Source: Streptomyces pactum (GTDB lineage: Bacteria; Actinomycetota; Actinomycetes; Streptomycetales; Streptomycetaceae). Taken from it: a stretch of DNA of 64,000 nucleotides. Within the stretch, counting starts at the first letter, position 1; each line of letters begins with the position of its first letter. Positions 42,340 through 50,963 of the stretch are shown piece by piece. Where the stretch lies: the NCBI RefSeq assembly GCF_002005225.1, contig NZ_CP019724.1, forward strand, positions 8,474,001-8,538,000. Direction: 5' to 3'. A model generated the notes under the pieces. It searched no databases. It was not told the DNA's origin and saw nothing but the letters and a program-made list of their open reading frames with translations. The translations under genes and the position numbers were made by a program.

Positions 42340-43060
42340 CTCTGTGTACTCGTGCGGCCAACGGCCCCCCGCTGTGTGCGAGGCGTAGAGTGAAGGTTCC
42401 TCCCGTCTGAACTGGATCGGCATCGGTCGGTCACGGGCGGTCCGGGCGGTCCGTTCCACTTCTGGCGGATGCAGAACCAAGTGAGCCTCGCGTATGAACG
42501 CACCCAGAGCCTCGTTCATGGGCTGAAGCTGCTGCCGACCCCGTTCCAGCGGCTCATCATCGGGCCATTGGACCGAGTATGATGTGATCCGTTCAGCATC
42601 CCTCGGGGGCAGAAGGCCAAGCTGGACGGCCTCCTTCAGCGCATTCGGGTGCACGCCGCCTCTGAGCAGAGCGACCAGCGCGGCCAAATCCTCAAGCTCA
42701 GAAGCTTCGCGCGGGGGACGGCCTTCGTTCCTCTTCCCAGCGCTCCCGGAGACCAGGCACGTTGCTCCAGGCTCTCGCCAGCATTCGCCACTCCGGTGGC
42801 AACTTCCCAGCGGCGCGCCGAATCCGTTCAACCTGCTGGTCCACGTGCAGGACCGCCTCGGACCGCGCCCCGGGCGAACTCTGCATACACAGTGCGGCGG
42901 GCTGTGAGTGCCTGCTGGTCGGCGGCGCTTCGGGTCTGTTCGCGGACGGCTTGCACAGTGGCCTTCGCGCCGGCCCGGGCACCGAAGTAGCGTAGTGGCG
43001 CAGCCGCAAGTGCGATGGCGGTCGCCACCGCATCAGGTGAGAAGACGGCGCCACGATCGG
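42340..43060 (-). pseudogene. frameshifted hypothetical gene
   Basis: Three consecutive minus-strand pieces in different frames read as one helical protein: AVATAIALAAAPLRYFGARA and ADQQALTARRTVYAEFARGA (about 43060-42850), then VLHVDQQVERIRRAAGKLPP and LARAWSNVPGLRERWEEERR (about 42850-42720), then SELEDLAALVALLRGGVHPN and ALGAFIREAHLVLHPPEVER (42700-42340). At least two indels separate them. No family recognised. The end runs into the convergent HTH gene. Confidence 0.5.
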
Positions 43061-43404
43061 TATAGCCAGAATGGCAGCATGATCCCCTCACGGGGAGGAC
43101 AGGGAACCCAACCGGCCAGGACCCTTGGGACTTTGGCGGAACGACGGCTGCCGCCATGCGGAAGCGCAAGCGATGGACGTCATGACGCAGTGCATCGGGC
43201 GCGATCCAGCTGTGGCCGGCCTGCTTGACCCGAGTTGGTGGCTCAGCCGTGATATCAAGCAGGGCTGCAAGCTGGAGAGGGCGGACGTCCTTGGCTCTCC
43301 GCCGCCCGCTCCGGGCCAGGCCCGTCGTGCCAACGCTATGTCGCCGGTGATGTGACAACCACACAGCCCAGTCTGCGGGCGGCGAGCGCAGCGGGCTTGG
43401 GCTT
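43061..43404. other. intergenic, no gene seen
   Basis: No frame carries a ribosome site and coding bias. It may contain the 5' remains of the frameshifted gene before it. Confidence 0.35.
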
Positions 43405-44055
43405 CTACTTGCTCTTCTCGGCTTGTGCAGCGACCTCGGAAGCAGCAACGGGCTCGGGCCCACCGGTGGCGGTGTAGTAGACCGAGGAGCCCTGCTTGGT
43501 GCGCTGGGCACGCTGCTTGGCAACGAGACCTTCGAGCGTGTTGCGAACCACGGTGGTCTGGACAGCACGTTCGGGATGGGCCTGGTTCAGCCCGGCAGAG
43601 ACCTCTGCGGCGGACCGCGGTTCACTCTGCGCGGCAAGGTGAAGGCGGACGAGTTCGACGAGGGTGGGCGCGTCGCTCTTCGCCCCTGTTGCCTTGGCCG
43701 GAGCCTTGGCGGCACGTGCCTTCTTGGCGACGGGCCCCTTGGCCGCTGTGCGACCCCGCGAGGCCGTGGTCTTCTCGGCCTGCGAGCGCCTGCCGCCGGT
43801 AGGCTCAACGGCCGTCTTCTTGCGGGGCGAGGGCACGGTGGTGCTCTCAGCAGCCGGTGCGGGCACAGTGGCGGCCAGTGCCTGCTGGATGTTTACCAGC
43901 ACATTGTGGTCCTGCTGCAGGGCGGTGAGCTTCTCCTGCAGCGTGGCGATGTCCGCGCCGATGCGCTCCTGCTCCTTGGCGTTGCGCTCGAGGTCGCCGG
44001 CCACCTGGACGGCATACTGCGAGGCCACTTCGGTTGTGTTCGATGTCTCCGACAT
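43405..44055 (-). CDS. coiled-coil and winged-helix protein
   Basis: This 216-residue protein has its ATG at 44055 with AAGGAG upstream. Residues 10-60 form a coiled coil (LERNAKEQERIGADIATLQE then KLTALQQDHNVLVNIQQAL). A Lys/Ala/Arg-rich, histone-like linker follows (AKKARAAKAPAKATGAK). The C-terminal 80 residues (APTLVELVRLHLAAQSEPRS, then TVVRNTLEGLVAKQRAQRTK) look like a winged helix. The combination suggests a nucleoid- or DNA-associated protein. Such proteins occur repeatedly in Streptomyces genomes without assigned function. Confidence 0.7.
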   Translation of the reverse strand: MSETSNTTEVASQYAVQVAGDLERNAKEQERIGADIATLQEKLTALQQDHNVLVNIQQALAATVPAPAAESTTVPSPRKKTAVEPTGGRRSQAEKTTASRGRTAAKGPVAKKARAAKAPAKATGAKSDAPTLVELVRLHLAAQSEPRSAAEVSAGLNQAHPERAVQTTVVRNTLEGLVAKQRAQRTKQGSSVYYTATGGPEPVAASEVAAQAEKSK

Positions 44056-44262
44056 GGCGCTGGTTCTCCTTGGTTGCGTGAGGGACGGGGAGGGGAGGTA
44101 ACTGCCGGGCGCGGATGTGCTGGCTGCGCCTGAGAGGAAAGCCGCTGCACAGCACCTGCCGCGCATACCCCCGTGCGGAGATAGTACGGATGAGAGATGA
44201 GGATTGGTCATCCCGGACCACGTCCATGCGTACTCCTGGTCCGGACGCCGCGGGTTGCAGCG

Positions 44263-45294
44263 TTAGCTGTCCCGGTCTGCCGAATACCGTGGTAGCTGTT
44301 GCGGGAACTGCCAGAGCACTTCATCGGTGTCCTGGTGGTGATGCCAGGCCGCCAGTGTGCGAGCCGACACCAGCCGGTCGAGCAACTCCATGGTCTGCTG
44401 CGGGGAGTTCCCGCACAGGCGGGACACAGCATCCAAATCCTCCGTGCGGAAGGTATGTGACGCGAGCGCGAGAGCGGTCAGCCGCAACACAGCGGGAGCC
44501 GCAGCCGGCAGCACCAGGGGCGTCGGGTGCAGCGCCCAGTGAGCGGCGCGGCGCCGCGCGCCGCGGCCTGGCGCCTGGTCGAGCACGGTGGCGTCCAGTA
44601 GCCGTACGGCCACGGATCCGGGCCGGGGACTGGTCGTCTCCAGCCATCCGGCCTGAGCCAGCTCCAGCCACAGTTCCCGGCGCCCGCGCAGCCGCATGCT
44701 GCGCAGTAGCCCGTCCGCGACAGTGACATGTCCCCGGGTGTCCGAGCGCAGGGCGCACTGCAGGGCGAGCAGCCGGGCAGCGGGTGAGGTGAACTGGGGG
44801 AGCGTGGCAGACAGGTAGGTGAGCATCTCCCGCACACGGGCCCGTTCGTCGGGCCCCGGAGACAGGCCGTGGTGGGCGCGCCGCAAGATGCCTCCCGCCG
44901 GCTTGGGCCGGCGTGCGCCGAGCAGCGTGTCCGGCACGACGGCGGTCTCGCTGGTTGCTGCGGCGCAGGCGGCGCAGGCGTCGGCCAGGCGCCAGGAGCG
45001 CCCGCCCGCCTGGCGGGTGAGCGCCAGGAGCACCAGCCCCCCGCAGCCTCGGCTGCGGGAATGCCACGTACAGCCCAGGGCGCGGCACTGGCACGTGCGC
45101 AGGTGCCCGGGCAACGCCTCGGCACGAGCGTGGCTGGCCAGATGTGTCAGGGCCGCCGAACGGGCCGAGGACACATCCACCGGGTGTGTGTGGGCCTTGC
45201 ACTGGATGCAGAACAGTCTCGGCCCTCCCGCTCGCGGGCGTAGCTCGACTGTCCAGACGCGCCGCACCGCGGCCTGTGTACCGGCCAGCCTCAT
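44263..45294 (-). CDS. Cys-rich putative zinc-binding protein
   Basis: This 343-residue protein has its ATG at 45294 with GGGAGGACG upstream. The N-terminal 140 residues contain paired Cys/His motifs: CIQCKAHTH, CQCRALGCTWH, a CGG and CAAC, suggesting two zinc sites. The C-terminal part is helical (LRLTALALASHTF then VSRLCGNSPQQTMELLDRLV) and may be a winged-helix-like domain. It is divergent from the XRE gene at 45468, with two palindromes between them, so probably co-regulated. Confidence 0.65.
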   Translation of the reverse strand: MRLAGTQAAVRRVWTVELRPRAGGPRLFCIQCKAHTHPVDVSSARSAALTHLASHARAEALPGHLRTCQCRALGCTWHSRSRGCGGLVLLALTRQAGGRSWRLADACAACAAATSETAVVPDTLLGARRPKPAGGILRRAHHGLSPGPDERARVREMLTYLSATLPQFTSPAARLLALQCALRSDTRGHVTVADGLLRSMRLRGRRELWLELAQAGWLETTSPRPGSVAVRLLDATVLDQAPGRGARRRAAHWALHPTPLVLPAAAPAVLRLTALALASHTFRTEDLDAVSRLCGNSPQQTMELLDRLVSARTLAAWHHHQDTDEVLWQFPQQLPRYSADRDS

Positions 45295-45371
45295 CGGCTC
45301 GTCGTCCTCCCGTGAACACAACTGGTCTGACAGGCGTCCTGGCAGCAGGCGCCAGGACGGCCAGAACGCTA

Positions 45372-45432
45372 GTGCAGATTTCCGCACCGTGAATGTCACT
45401 CTCGTCAGCGCAGATAGTGCAGAAACCCGCAC
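45372..45432. promoter_or_regulatory. paired operators between divergent genes
   Basis: Two related 16-bp palindromes, GTGCAGATTTCCGCAC (45372-45387) and GTGCAGAAACCCGCAC (45417-45432), lie 45 bp apart (about four helical turns). A half-site CTTCTGCACC follows near 45446, before the XRE start. The shared form is GTGC(A/G)GA-N2-(T/C)C(T/C)GCAC. Confidence 0.65.
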
Positions 45433-45467
45433 TGACAGGGCAGGCTTCTGCACCGTCGGATGGTGGA

Positions 45468-45731
45468 GTGACGATCTTGCCCCCCGATCCCGACTTCAGC
45501 GCACTACGCGTGGAATTCGCACGCCTGCGGGGCGAACGCGGCTGGACCTTCGACGAACTCGCCAACCGCAGTGGCCTGGCCCGCCGCACCCTCATCGACC
45601 TCGAACACGGTCGAACCCCCGGCAACCTCACCACCTGGCACGCCCTCGCCCACGTCTTCGACGTACCCATCGAGCACCTGCTTGCGGTGCTCTGCGGCAA
45701 CCACACCCCGCCGGGCGGCAACGACACCTGA
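45468..45731 (+). CDS. XRE-family regulator
   Basis: This 87-residue protein starts at GTG (45468) just after GGATGGTGG. Residues 10-70 (FARLRGERGWTFDELANRSG then LARRTLIDLEHGRTPGNLTT) are a classic XRE HTH, leaving almost nothing else. It is probably a small repressor acting on the palindromes in the divergent promoter region. An upstream ATG at 45393 in the same frame would add 25 residues that overlap the operators. Confidence 0.75.
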   Translation: MTILPPDPDFSALRVEFARLRGERGWTFDELANRSGLARRTLIDLEHGRTPGNLTTWHALAHVFDVPIEHLLAVLCGNHTPPGGNDT

Positions 45732-45901
45732 CCAACCGGCCACGCCCTGAAAATCACGCCGCAGCGAATCACCCGAAGAGGCGAGGGAGAGTCGCACTCG
45801 CATACGCACCTCCGCTCACACGTTCGCGAGTGTTGGGCCGTTCGCGGGATCCTCGGCTGTCGTTGCGCCGATCACAGCGTGTCGCCTGACACGGTCCGCG
45901 C

Positions 45902-46735
45902 ATGCGTTCCCACCTCACCCGCCTGCACGGCATCCCTCACACCGCGCGCCCCCGCAGGCGACCGCTACGAACAACCGCCACCAGCCCAGACCGATTTCCG
46001 ACTGCCGGTCAAACTCGCCGCTGCTACGCCTGCGGCAACCCGATCGAGCTCTTCCCGCGCGCGGATCACCGACTCATTGCCCTGCACCCCGCAGAACTGG
46101 CCACTGCCGTAATCCCCGAGGACTGCCGCTGGCACCTCAGCGCAGGCATCGCCCACCCGAGCGGTGACGGCAGCCCGTGGTGCCGTATCCCACACCGGCT
46201 CGTCTGCCCCCGCCGAACGGACTCGTCACAGTCCCGGCCCCACCTGGACGCCCTCCGCCTCCGGCTCGCCCTGCGAACCCGCCGCCTGATCGACACCGGC
46301 CTGCTCACCCCCGCACCGCACCGCTCAGAGCAACCGTCCACCACCCCTGCCCGCCCGGTCGTACGAGCCCTGCTGACCCTCTACCTGGCCAGCGCACCAC
46401 TGGACAACATCCGCTGCATCGCACAGCGTCCTCACCATCCCCTGTGCGGCCAGCGCCTCCTGGACGCCGGCTTCCCGGCAGGCACCTGGCGCCTCCTGCC
46501 CGTCCGCGCCAAGCACAGCCCAGGCCAGTCTCCGCTCCCGGTGGCCGTCTACGATCTCGACCGACTCGACCCGGTCCAGCAACTGCGCTGGCGCGCTCAA
46601 CACTGCCCGGACCACGTTGCCAGTCCCGTCGAACTCGACCAGACCGAATGGAAGGTCTTCGACCCCCTCCTGCACGCCGACCACATCCACACCCAGCTTC
46701 CACGCCCGTCGCGCCGACCCTGCCAAGGAGCGTGA
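45902..46735 (+). CDS. DUF6083-like protein
   Basis: This 277-residue protein has residues 40-100 (RCYACGNPIELFPRADHRLI then ALHP, RWHLSAGIAHP and WCRIPHRLVCPRR) matching the pattern of the Streptomyces DUF6083 domain, likely a small zinc fold with Cys pairs. The C-terminal half is unrecognised. It begins an operon with the next two genes (TGATG overlap, then 7-base overlap). The ribosome site is weak. Confidence 0.6.
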   Translation: MRSHLTRLHGIPHTARPRRRPLRTTATSPDRFPTAGQTRRCYACGNPIELFPRADHRLIALHPAELATAVIPEDCRWHLSAGIAHPSGDGSPWCRIPHRLVCPRRTDSSQSRPHLDALRLRLALRTRRLIDTGLLTPAPHRSEQPSTTPARPVVRALLTLYLASAPLDNIRCIAQRPHHPLCGQRLLDAGFPAGTWRLLPVRAKHSPGQSPLPVAVYDLDRLDPVQQLRWRAQHCPDHVASPVELDQTEWKVFDPLLHADHIHTQLPRPSRRPCQGA

Positions 46736-47214
46736 TGATGCCCCACCACGCCCTGGAAGTCCTGCTCACCCGTTCCGCTCGTCCGGCCGAGCTCCGCGCA
46801 GCCACCCGCTCCATCCCACTCGCTGCCAACCACGACGCCACACGCCTGATGGCACTCTGTCCCGGAAAGACAGCCCGGCGAGCCGCCCACCGTCTGCGCC
46901 GCCGTCTCGGTGAACACCTGCCGGTCGACGTCATCACCACCCACTACCCGGACACGCATGGCCAGGTTCTGCTCAACGTCTCTGTGCCGCCCGCCACTCG
47001 AGCCGTCCTCGGCCGAACAGCAGAGCAGGCCGGTCAAACCCCCGAACAGGTGCTGGAACGGGCGCTGCACCAAGAACTGACCCAGTACGACAGGGAGGAA
47101 ACCGAGCGTCTCAGCCGCGCTGTGAATCACCTCCTCATCGGTACCACGCCCGCCCGCCTTCTGACGGCCGTCGGCCACGCGCTGACCCGTTTCCCTGGAG
47201 CAGTACCATGGTGA
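46735..47214 (+). CDS. hypothetical protein, middle gene of helicase operon
   Basis: This 159-residue protein starts at an ATG pair (46735/46738) with AAGGAG upstream. A helical N-terminus with basic RRAAHRLRRRLGEHLPVDVI is followed by VLGRTAEQAGQTPEQVLERA, reminiscent of a ribbon-helix-helix or related small DNA-binding unit. It overlaps the helicase gene by seven bases, so translation is coupled. Confidence 0.6.
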   Translation: MMPHHALEVLLTRSARPAELRAATRSIPLAANHDATRLMALCPGKTARRAAHRLRRRLGEHLPVDVITTHYPDTHGQVLLNVSVPPATRAVLGRTAEQAGQTPEQVLERALHQELTQYDREETERLSRAVNHLLIGTTPARLLTAVGHALTRFPGAVPW

Positions 47215-48674
47215 CCGCCACTGACGAGCAGACCGCCGCAGCCGACACCTTCCGTAACGGCGATCACCTGTCCTTGCAGGCCGGTGCCGGGACCGGCAAA
47301 ACCACCACCCTCAACCTGCTCGCTCGCACCACCAGTCGCCGAGGCCGCTATCTCGCCTACAACCGGGCCATCGCCCAGAGCGCCGCCGCGCAGTTCCCCA
47401 GCAGCGTTCAGTGCAGAACTGCCCACGCCCTGGCCTACGCGGCAATCGGCCACCGATACCGCCGCCGTCTGAACGCCCCCCGCCGCCCCGCATGGAAGAG
47501 CGGGCAGGACCTCGGCATCACCAAGGCCCTCCGCATCGACGAGAAGGAGGTGAGCCCTATGGCTCTCTCCAACGCGACCCTGCGTACCGTTTCCCGCTTC
47601 TGTCATGCCGCCGACGAGAGCATCGCTCCTCACCACGTGCCCCGCCTGCGCGGCCTGGAAGATCCTGGCTGCCATACTGAACTCGCCGACCACATCGTTC
47701 CGTTCGCCCGTAAAGCCTGGGCCGACCTGCAGCACCCCGACGGCGGCGCCGTCCGTTTCGACCACGACCACTACCTGAAAATCTGGGCACTCACCCGACC
47801 TCGGCTCGACACCGACTTTCTCCTGCTGGACGAGGCACAGGACACTAATCCGGTCGTCGAAGACGTCTTCCTGGCCCAGCGCGGCCACGCCCAGCTCGTC
47901 ATGGTCGGTGACTCTGCACAGGCCATCTACCACTGGCGCGGCGCCAAGGACATCATGACCGGCTTCGACGGCACCCGCCTGGCCTTGTCGCAGTCCTTCC
48001 GTTTCGGCCCCGACCTTGCCGCAGAGGCCAACCGCTGGCTCCACCTCGCCGGCGCTCCGCTCCGCCTTACCGGCACCCCCGACATCCCCACAGAACTCGG
48101 GACCGTCACCCAACCAGATGCCGTTTTGTGCCGCACCAACGTCGGTGCCATGGCGCAGGTGATGGCGCTCATGGCCGTCGGCAGCCGAGTAGCTCTGGCC
48201 GGGGGAGGAGAGAGTCTGCAGGCCCTTGCCCTGGCAGCCCGGGACCTCAAAGAAGGCCGGCGTACCCACCACCCGGAGCTGACCCTCTTCACTCACTGGG
48301 GCGACCTCCAGGACTACGCAGCCTATGACCCGGCGGGACGTGATCTGCAGCCGCTGGTCAACCTCGTCGACAGCCACGGCACCGATGCCATTCTCGACGC
48401 CGTAGCTCGGCTCGTCTCCGAGCCACAGGCGCAGGCGACTGTCTCCACCGCGCACAAAGCGAAGGGACGGGAGTGGTCCCGCGTGCTCATCGCCGACGAC
48501 TTCGCCCCAGTCGACAGCTATGAGGGCGCTCCGACGCCTCCCGAACCGATCGACGAGGCAGAAGCCCGTCTGGCGTACGTGGCGGTCACACGGGCACGCC
48601 AGTGTCTCGACCTCGGCGGGCTGTCATGGGTCCGTGATCACCCCGACGGTGCTGCGGCGCAGGACGCGTCATGA
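47208..48674 (+). CDS. UvrD/Rep-like superfamily 1 helicase
   Basis: This 488-residue protein has motif I LQAGAGTGKTTTL, a motif Ia-like RYLAYNRAIAQSAA, motif II FLLLDEAQDTNP, motif III VMVGDSAQAIYHWRGA, SQSFRFG (IV), TVSTAHKAKGREWSRVLI (V) and EARLAYVAVTRARQCLD (VI). Its length, and the YNRAIAQSA and TAHALAYAAIG segments, resemble the short FBH1-like helicases found on plasmids and phages. It would unwind DNA 3' to 5' in repair or replication. It is last in the three-gene operon and appears intact. Confidence 0.88.
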   Translation: MVTATDEQTAAADTFRNGDHLSLQAGAGTGKTTTLNLLARTTSRRGRYLAYNRAIAQSAAAQFPSSVQCRTAHALAYAAIGHRYRRRLNAPRRPAWKSGQDLGITKALRIDEKEVSPMALSNATLRTVSRFCHAADESIAPHHVPRLRGLEDPGCHTELADHIVPFARKAWADLQHPDGGAVRFDHDHYLKIWALTRPRLDTDFLLLDEAQDTNPVVEDVFLAQRGHAQLVMVGDSAQAIYHWRGAKDIMTGFDGTRLALSQSFRFGPDLAAEANRWLHLAGAPLRLTGTPDIPTELGTVTQPDAVLCRTNVGAMAQVMALMAVGSRVALAGGGESLQALALAARDLKEGRRTHHPELTLFTHWGDLQDYAAYDPAGRDLQPLVNLVDSHGTDAILDAVARLVSEPQAQATVSTAHKAKGREWSRVLIADDFAPVDSYEGAPTPPEPIDEAEARLAYVAVTRARQCLDLGGLSWVRDHPDGAAAQDAS

Positions 48675-48722
48675 AGGCCCGCGTACGTGTGAGGGTGCGG
48701 AGGGGTGACCGTCATCACCAAG

Positions 48723-49265
48723 TCAGTGCGCGTGCGCGTTCAGCCGTGCCCAGACGGTCTTTCCGGGTGCTGCCTCGGCGTAACCCCATTGGCTGGTCAG
48801 GGCGTCCACGATGAGCAGGCCCCGGCCCGCCACGGCCATACCCCGAGGCGGGTGAGGCAGTGGGGGAGCCGGACTGGGGTCGGAGACAGCGCACAGCACC
48901 GTGCCCGCAGTCTGGGCGATACCCAGCCATGCCTTGGCTTCCCGTTGAGGGCTCGACCGCAGCGCATGCCGAACCGCGTTGGTGGTCAGCTCGTTGACCA
49001 CGAGAGTCAGGTCTTCGGCCACAGCGCCGATGCCCCATGCCACGGCGGTGTCGCGGACGAAGCAGCGGATGCTTTTCAGACTACTCGGGTCCCGCGTGAA
49101 TGCCCGAGCGGCAAAGTCGGATGTGCTGATGCCCAGGGCAAGTCCCCAGTCCGGTGCCGTGGGTGGCGTCAGCGGTGAACGGGAGGGGCAGCTCATGCTC
49201 CGAAGTGGCAAGAGCGCCTCCGCATTCGGCCCTTGGCTCGGCGCCGTCGCCGCATGAGCTGACAC
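48723..49265 (-). CDS. RsbW-like anti-sigma/serine kinase ATPase
   Basis: About 180 residues (GTG at 49265; an ATG at 49196 is the alternative). The HATPase_c fold is visible as AEDLTLVVNELTTNAVRHAL (N box) and VAGRGLLIVDALTSQWGYAE (G box). This is the family that binds SigB/F-type sigma factors or phosphorylates anti-anti-sigma factors. Streptomyces genomes pair many such genes with DUF397 and Scr1-type regulators, as here (49469 and 50964). It could in principle act on the SigB-type factor at 32561. Confidence 0.8.
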   Translation of the reverse strand: MSAHAATAPSQGPNAEALLPLRSMSCPSRSPLTPPTAPDWGLALGISTSDFAARAFTRDPSSLKSIRCFVRDTAVAWGIGAVAEDLTLVVNELTTNAVRHALRSSPQREAKAWLGIAQTAGTVLCAVSDPSPAPPLPHPPRGMAVAGRGLLIVDALTSQWGYAEAAPGKTVWARLNAHAH

Positions 49266-49468
49266 TGTTCATCCCCCCGGAAGACGTCCAGTTGTATGGG
49301 CCGCGGTCCTCTGCCCTGACTGATAAGTATCCGCGTCGCCCCGCTCCGGATGCAATTGCATCCGTGACTTGCATCCAAATGAGGAGGGGAGGGAAAGCAT
49401 GTCCCCAGCAACCAGAGCAGCGTCACCCAAAAATGAAAGAAGTCGGAAACGATCGAAAGAGGTCGGAC

Positions 49469-49708
49469 ATGGCCCGTGCCTTCAACGGTGTCTCGGCGGA
49501 CTCTCTTCCAGGAGTGACATGGGTCAAGAGCCGTCACAGCACAGCAGACGGCAACTGCGTCGAAGTGGCGCTACTGATAGGAGGTGAGGTGGCACTGCGC
49601 AACTCCCGGCACCCTGACGGACCGGCGCTGGTCTACTCGAGGGCAGAGATCGCGGCCTTCATCGCGGGGGTGAAGGACGGTGAATTCGACCCGATCGCCA
49701 GTTACTGA
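49469..49708 (+). CDS. DUF397 protein
   Basis: This 79-residue protein is a typical DUF397 member: WVKSRHSTADGNCVEVALL, VALRNSRHPDGPALVYSRAE and AAFIAGVKDGEFD. These small proteins act with Scr1/DUF5753 XRE regulators in Streptomyces development. The ATG has AAAGAGG upstream. An IS630 element inserted in its stop codon: the original AGT-TAA now reads AGT-TAC-TGA, adding one Tyr. Its regulator partner (50964) lies on the other side of the IS. Confidence 0.85.
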   Translation: MARAFNGVSADSLPGVTWVKSRHSTADGNCVEVALLIGGEVALRNSRHPDGPALVYSRAEIAAFIAGVKDGEFDPIASY

Positions 49709-50872
49709 CTTCGGCTCGTCAGGGTGAGGCAGGTTCGTCGAGAGTCAGGCCGGTGCCGGCTATGAAGCCGTCGAGGGTGCCGGGCCGGTACTGAAGGCGC
49801 TTGAGTCGGTTACGGACGAGTGCTTCGAGCCGGTCGAGCGCGACGACGGCGAGGTTGGCCAGGCTGCGTTTGATGTGTGCCCATACCCATTCGACGGGGT
49901 TGAGGTCGGGTGAGTAGGCGGGCAGCAGGAACACTGTCAGCCATGCGCGCTCGGCGATCAACTTGCGCATGGCGTGAGAGACGTGGGTGTTGAGGCGGTC
50001 CCAGACCAGCACGATAGGTGCCTTGAGGAGCTGGTGGACGCCGTCGACGAGCGCGATGAAGTCACGCTCGCCCATGCTGCGGCGTTTGCCTCTGCCCGCC
50101 CGGTGGGCGCGCAGGCGGTGGCACAGCCGGGTACGGGAGCCGGGCCGCATGGCGATCAGTCCGGCCACCGACAGCCGCCCCGAGCGTCGCCCGCTGACGG
50201 TCACGACCGGGGTGTGCCCGCGCCGGCCCCAGGTTCGTCCCCGGGGCGGCTTCCGCGTGAACCCTGCTTCGTCCTCGAAGCAGATGTAGCCCCCGCAGGC
50301 CGCCCGGGCTCTTTTACCTCCGCCCAGGTCACCTCCTTCCACACGGTGACGGCCCTCTCGTCGCGCTCGGCGACCCGCCGTGCGGGGACCTGCGGGCTGA
50401 AGCCGAGCCGGTGCATCAGCCTCGTGGCACCGGAGACGCTGTAGGAGACGTGGAACTTCCGGCCGATCAGCGTGGCCACCCTCGCCGCGGTCCACACCTG
50501 GTCCTCCACCCAGCCGTGGGCGGCCGGGCCCTCATCGAGGTACGCAGCCAGTTTCTCCAGACAGCGCGGGGACAGCCGGCAACGGGATCCGCTCGGGCCG
50601 CGGGAGGCCAGAGCCTCATGACCACCGTCCCGCCACAGCTGGTGCCACTGGTAGGCCGATTTCAGGCTCACCCGCAGTCGCCGTGCCACCTCCGGCGGCT
50701 TGATCTCCTGCTCGAACAGCTCGGCCGCCTGCATCCGCACCGACTCCCGGCGCCGACGTCCCGCAGCGGTCAGCCCGCCCCCATCCGCATATCTCACACA
50801 CCACGGAATACAGCCACCGCTCCAGACCCATCAGGGACTTCGCAAAGATTCACCCTGGCGAGCCGAAGTCAG
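49705..50872 (-). mobile_element. IS630-family insertion sequence
   Basis: The 1,168-bp element has ends CTGACTTCGGCTCGTCAGGG (49705 on) and, reversed from 50872, CTGACTTCGGCTCGCCAGGG. TA flanks both sides (49703-49704 and 50873-50874), the standard IS630 target duplication. It separates a DUF397 gene from its XRE partner. Confidence 0.9.
49719..50797 (-). CDS. IS630 transposase in two frames
   Basis: The N-terminal frame (50201-50797) has HTH segments ELFEQEIKPPEVARRLRVSL and SVSGATRLMHRLGFSPQVPA. The C-terminal frame carries the DDE core GGYICFEDEAGFTRKPPRGR, IVLVWDRLNTHVS and LPAYSPDLNPVEWVWAHIKR. The frames join at GTAAAAGAG (about 50311), where a -1 slip is needed; many IS630 elements use programmed slippage at A-runs, so this copy may be functional. 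A simple indel is the alternative. Confidence 0.8.
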
Positions 50873-50963
50873 TAACGCCAGCCTGAGACAGTCCAATTGA
50901 CGCGCCCGTCGCATCGTCTCCTGGAAGACTGACGCTCGTCGTCCGGCCACCACAGGAGACATC

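Noticed and set aside
45795..45835. CACCTCCGCTCACACG resembling the CRISPR repeat
   Set aside because: Only part of the stem matches, the second half does not pair, and no neighbour occurs at 61 bp.
47127..48455. 442-codon minus-strand frame opposite the helicase gene
   Set aside because: The plus strand has all SF1 helicase motifs.
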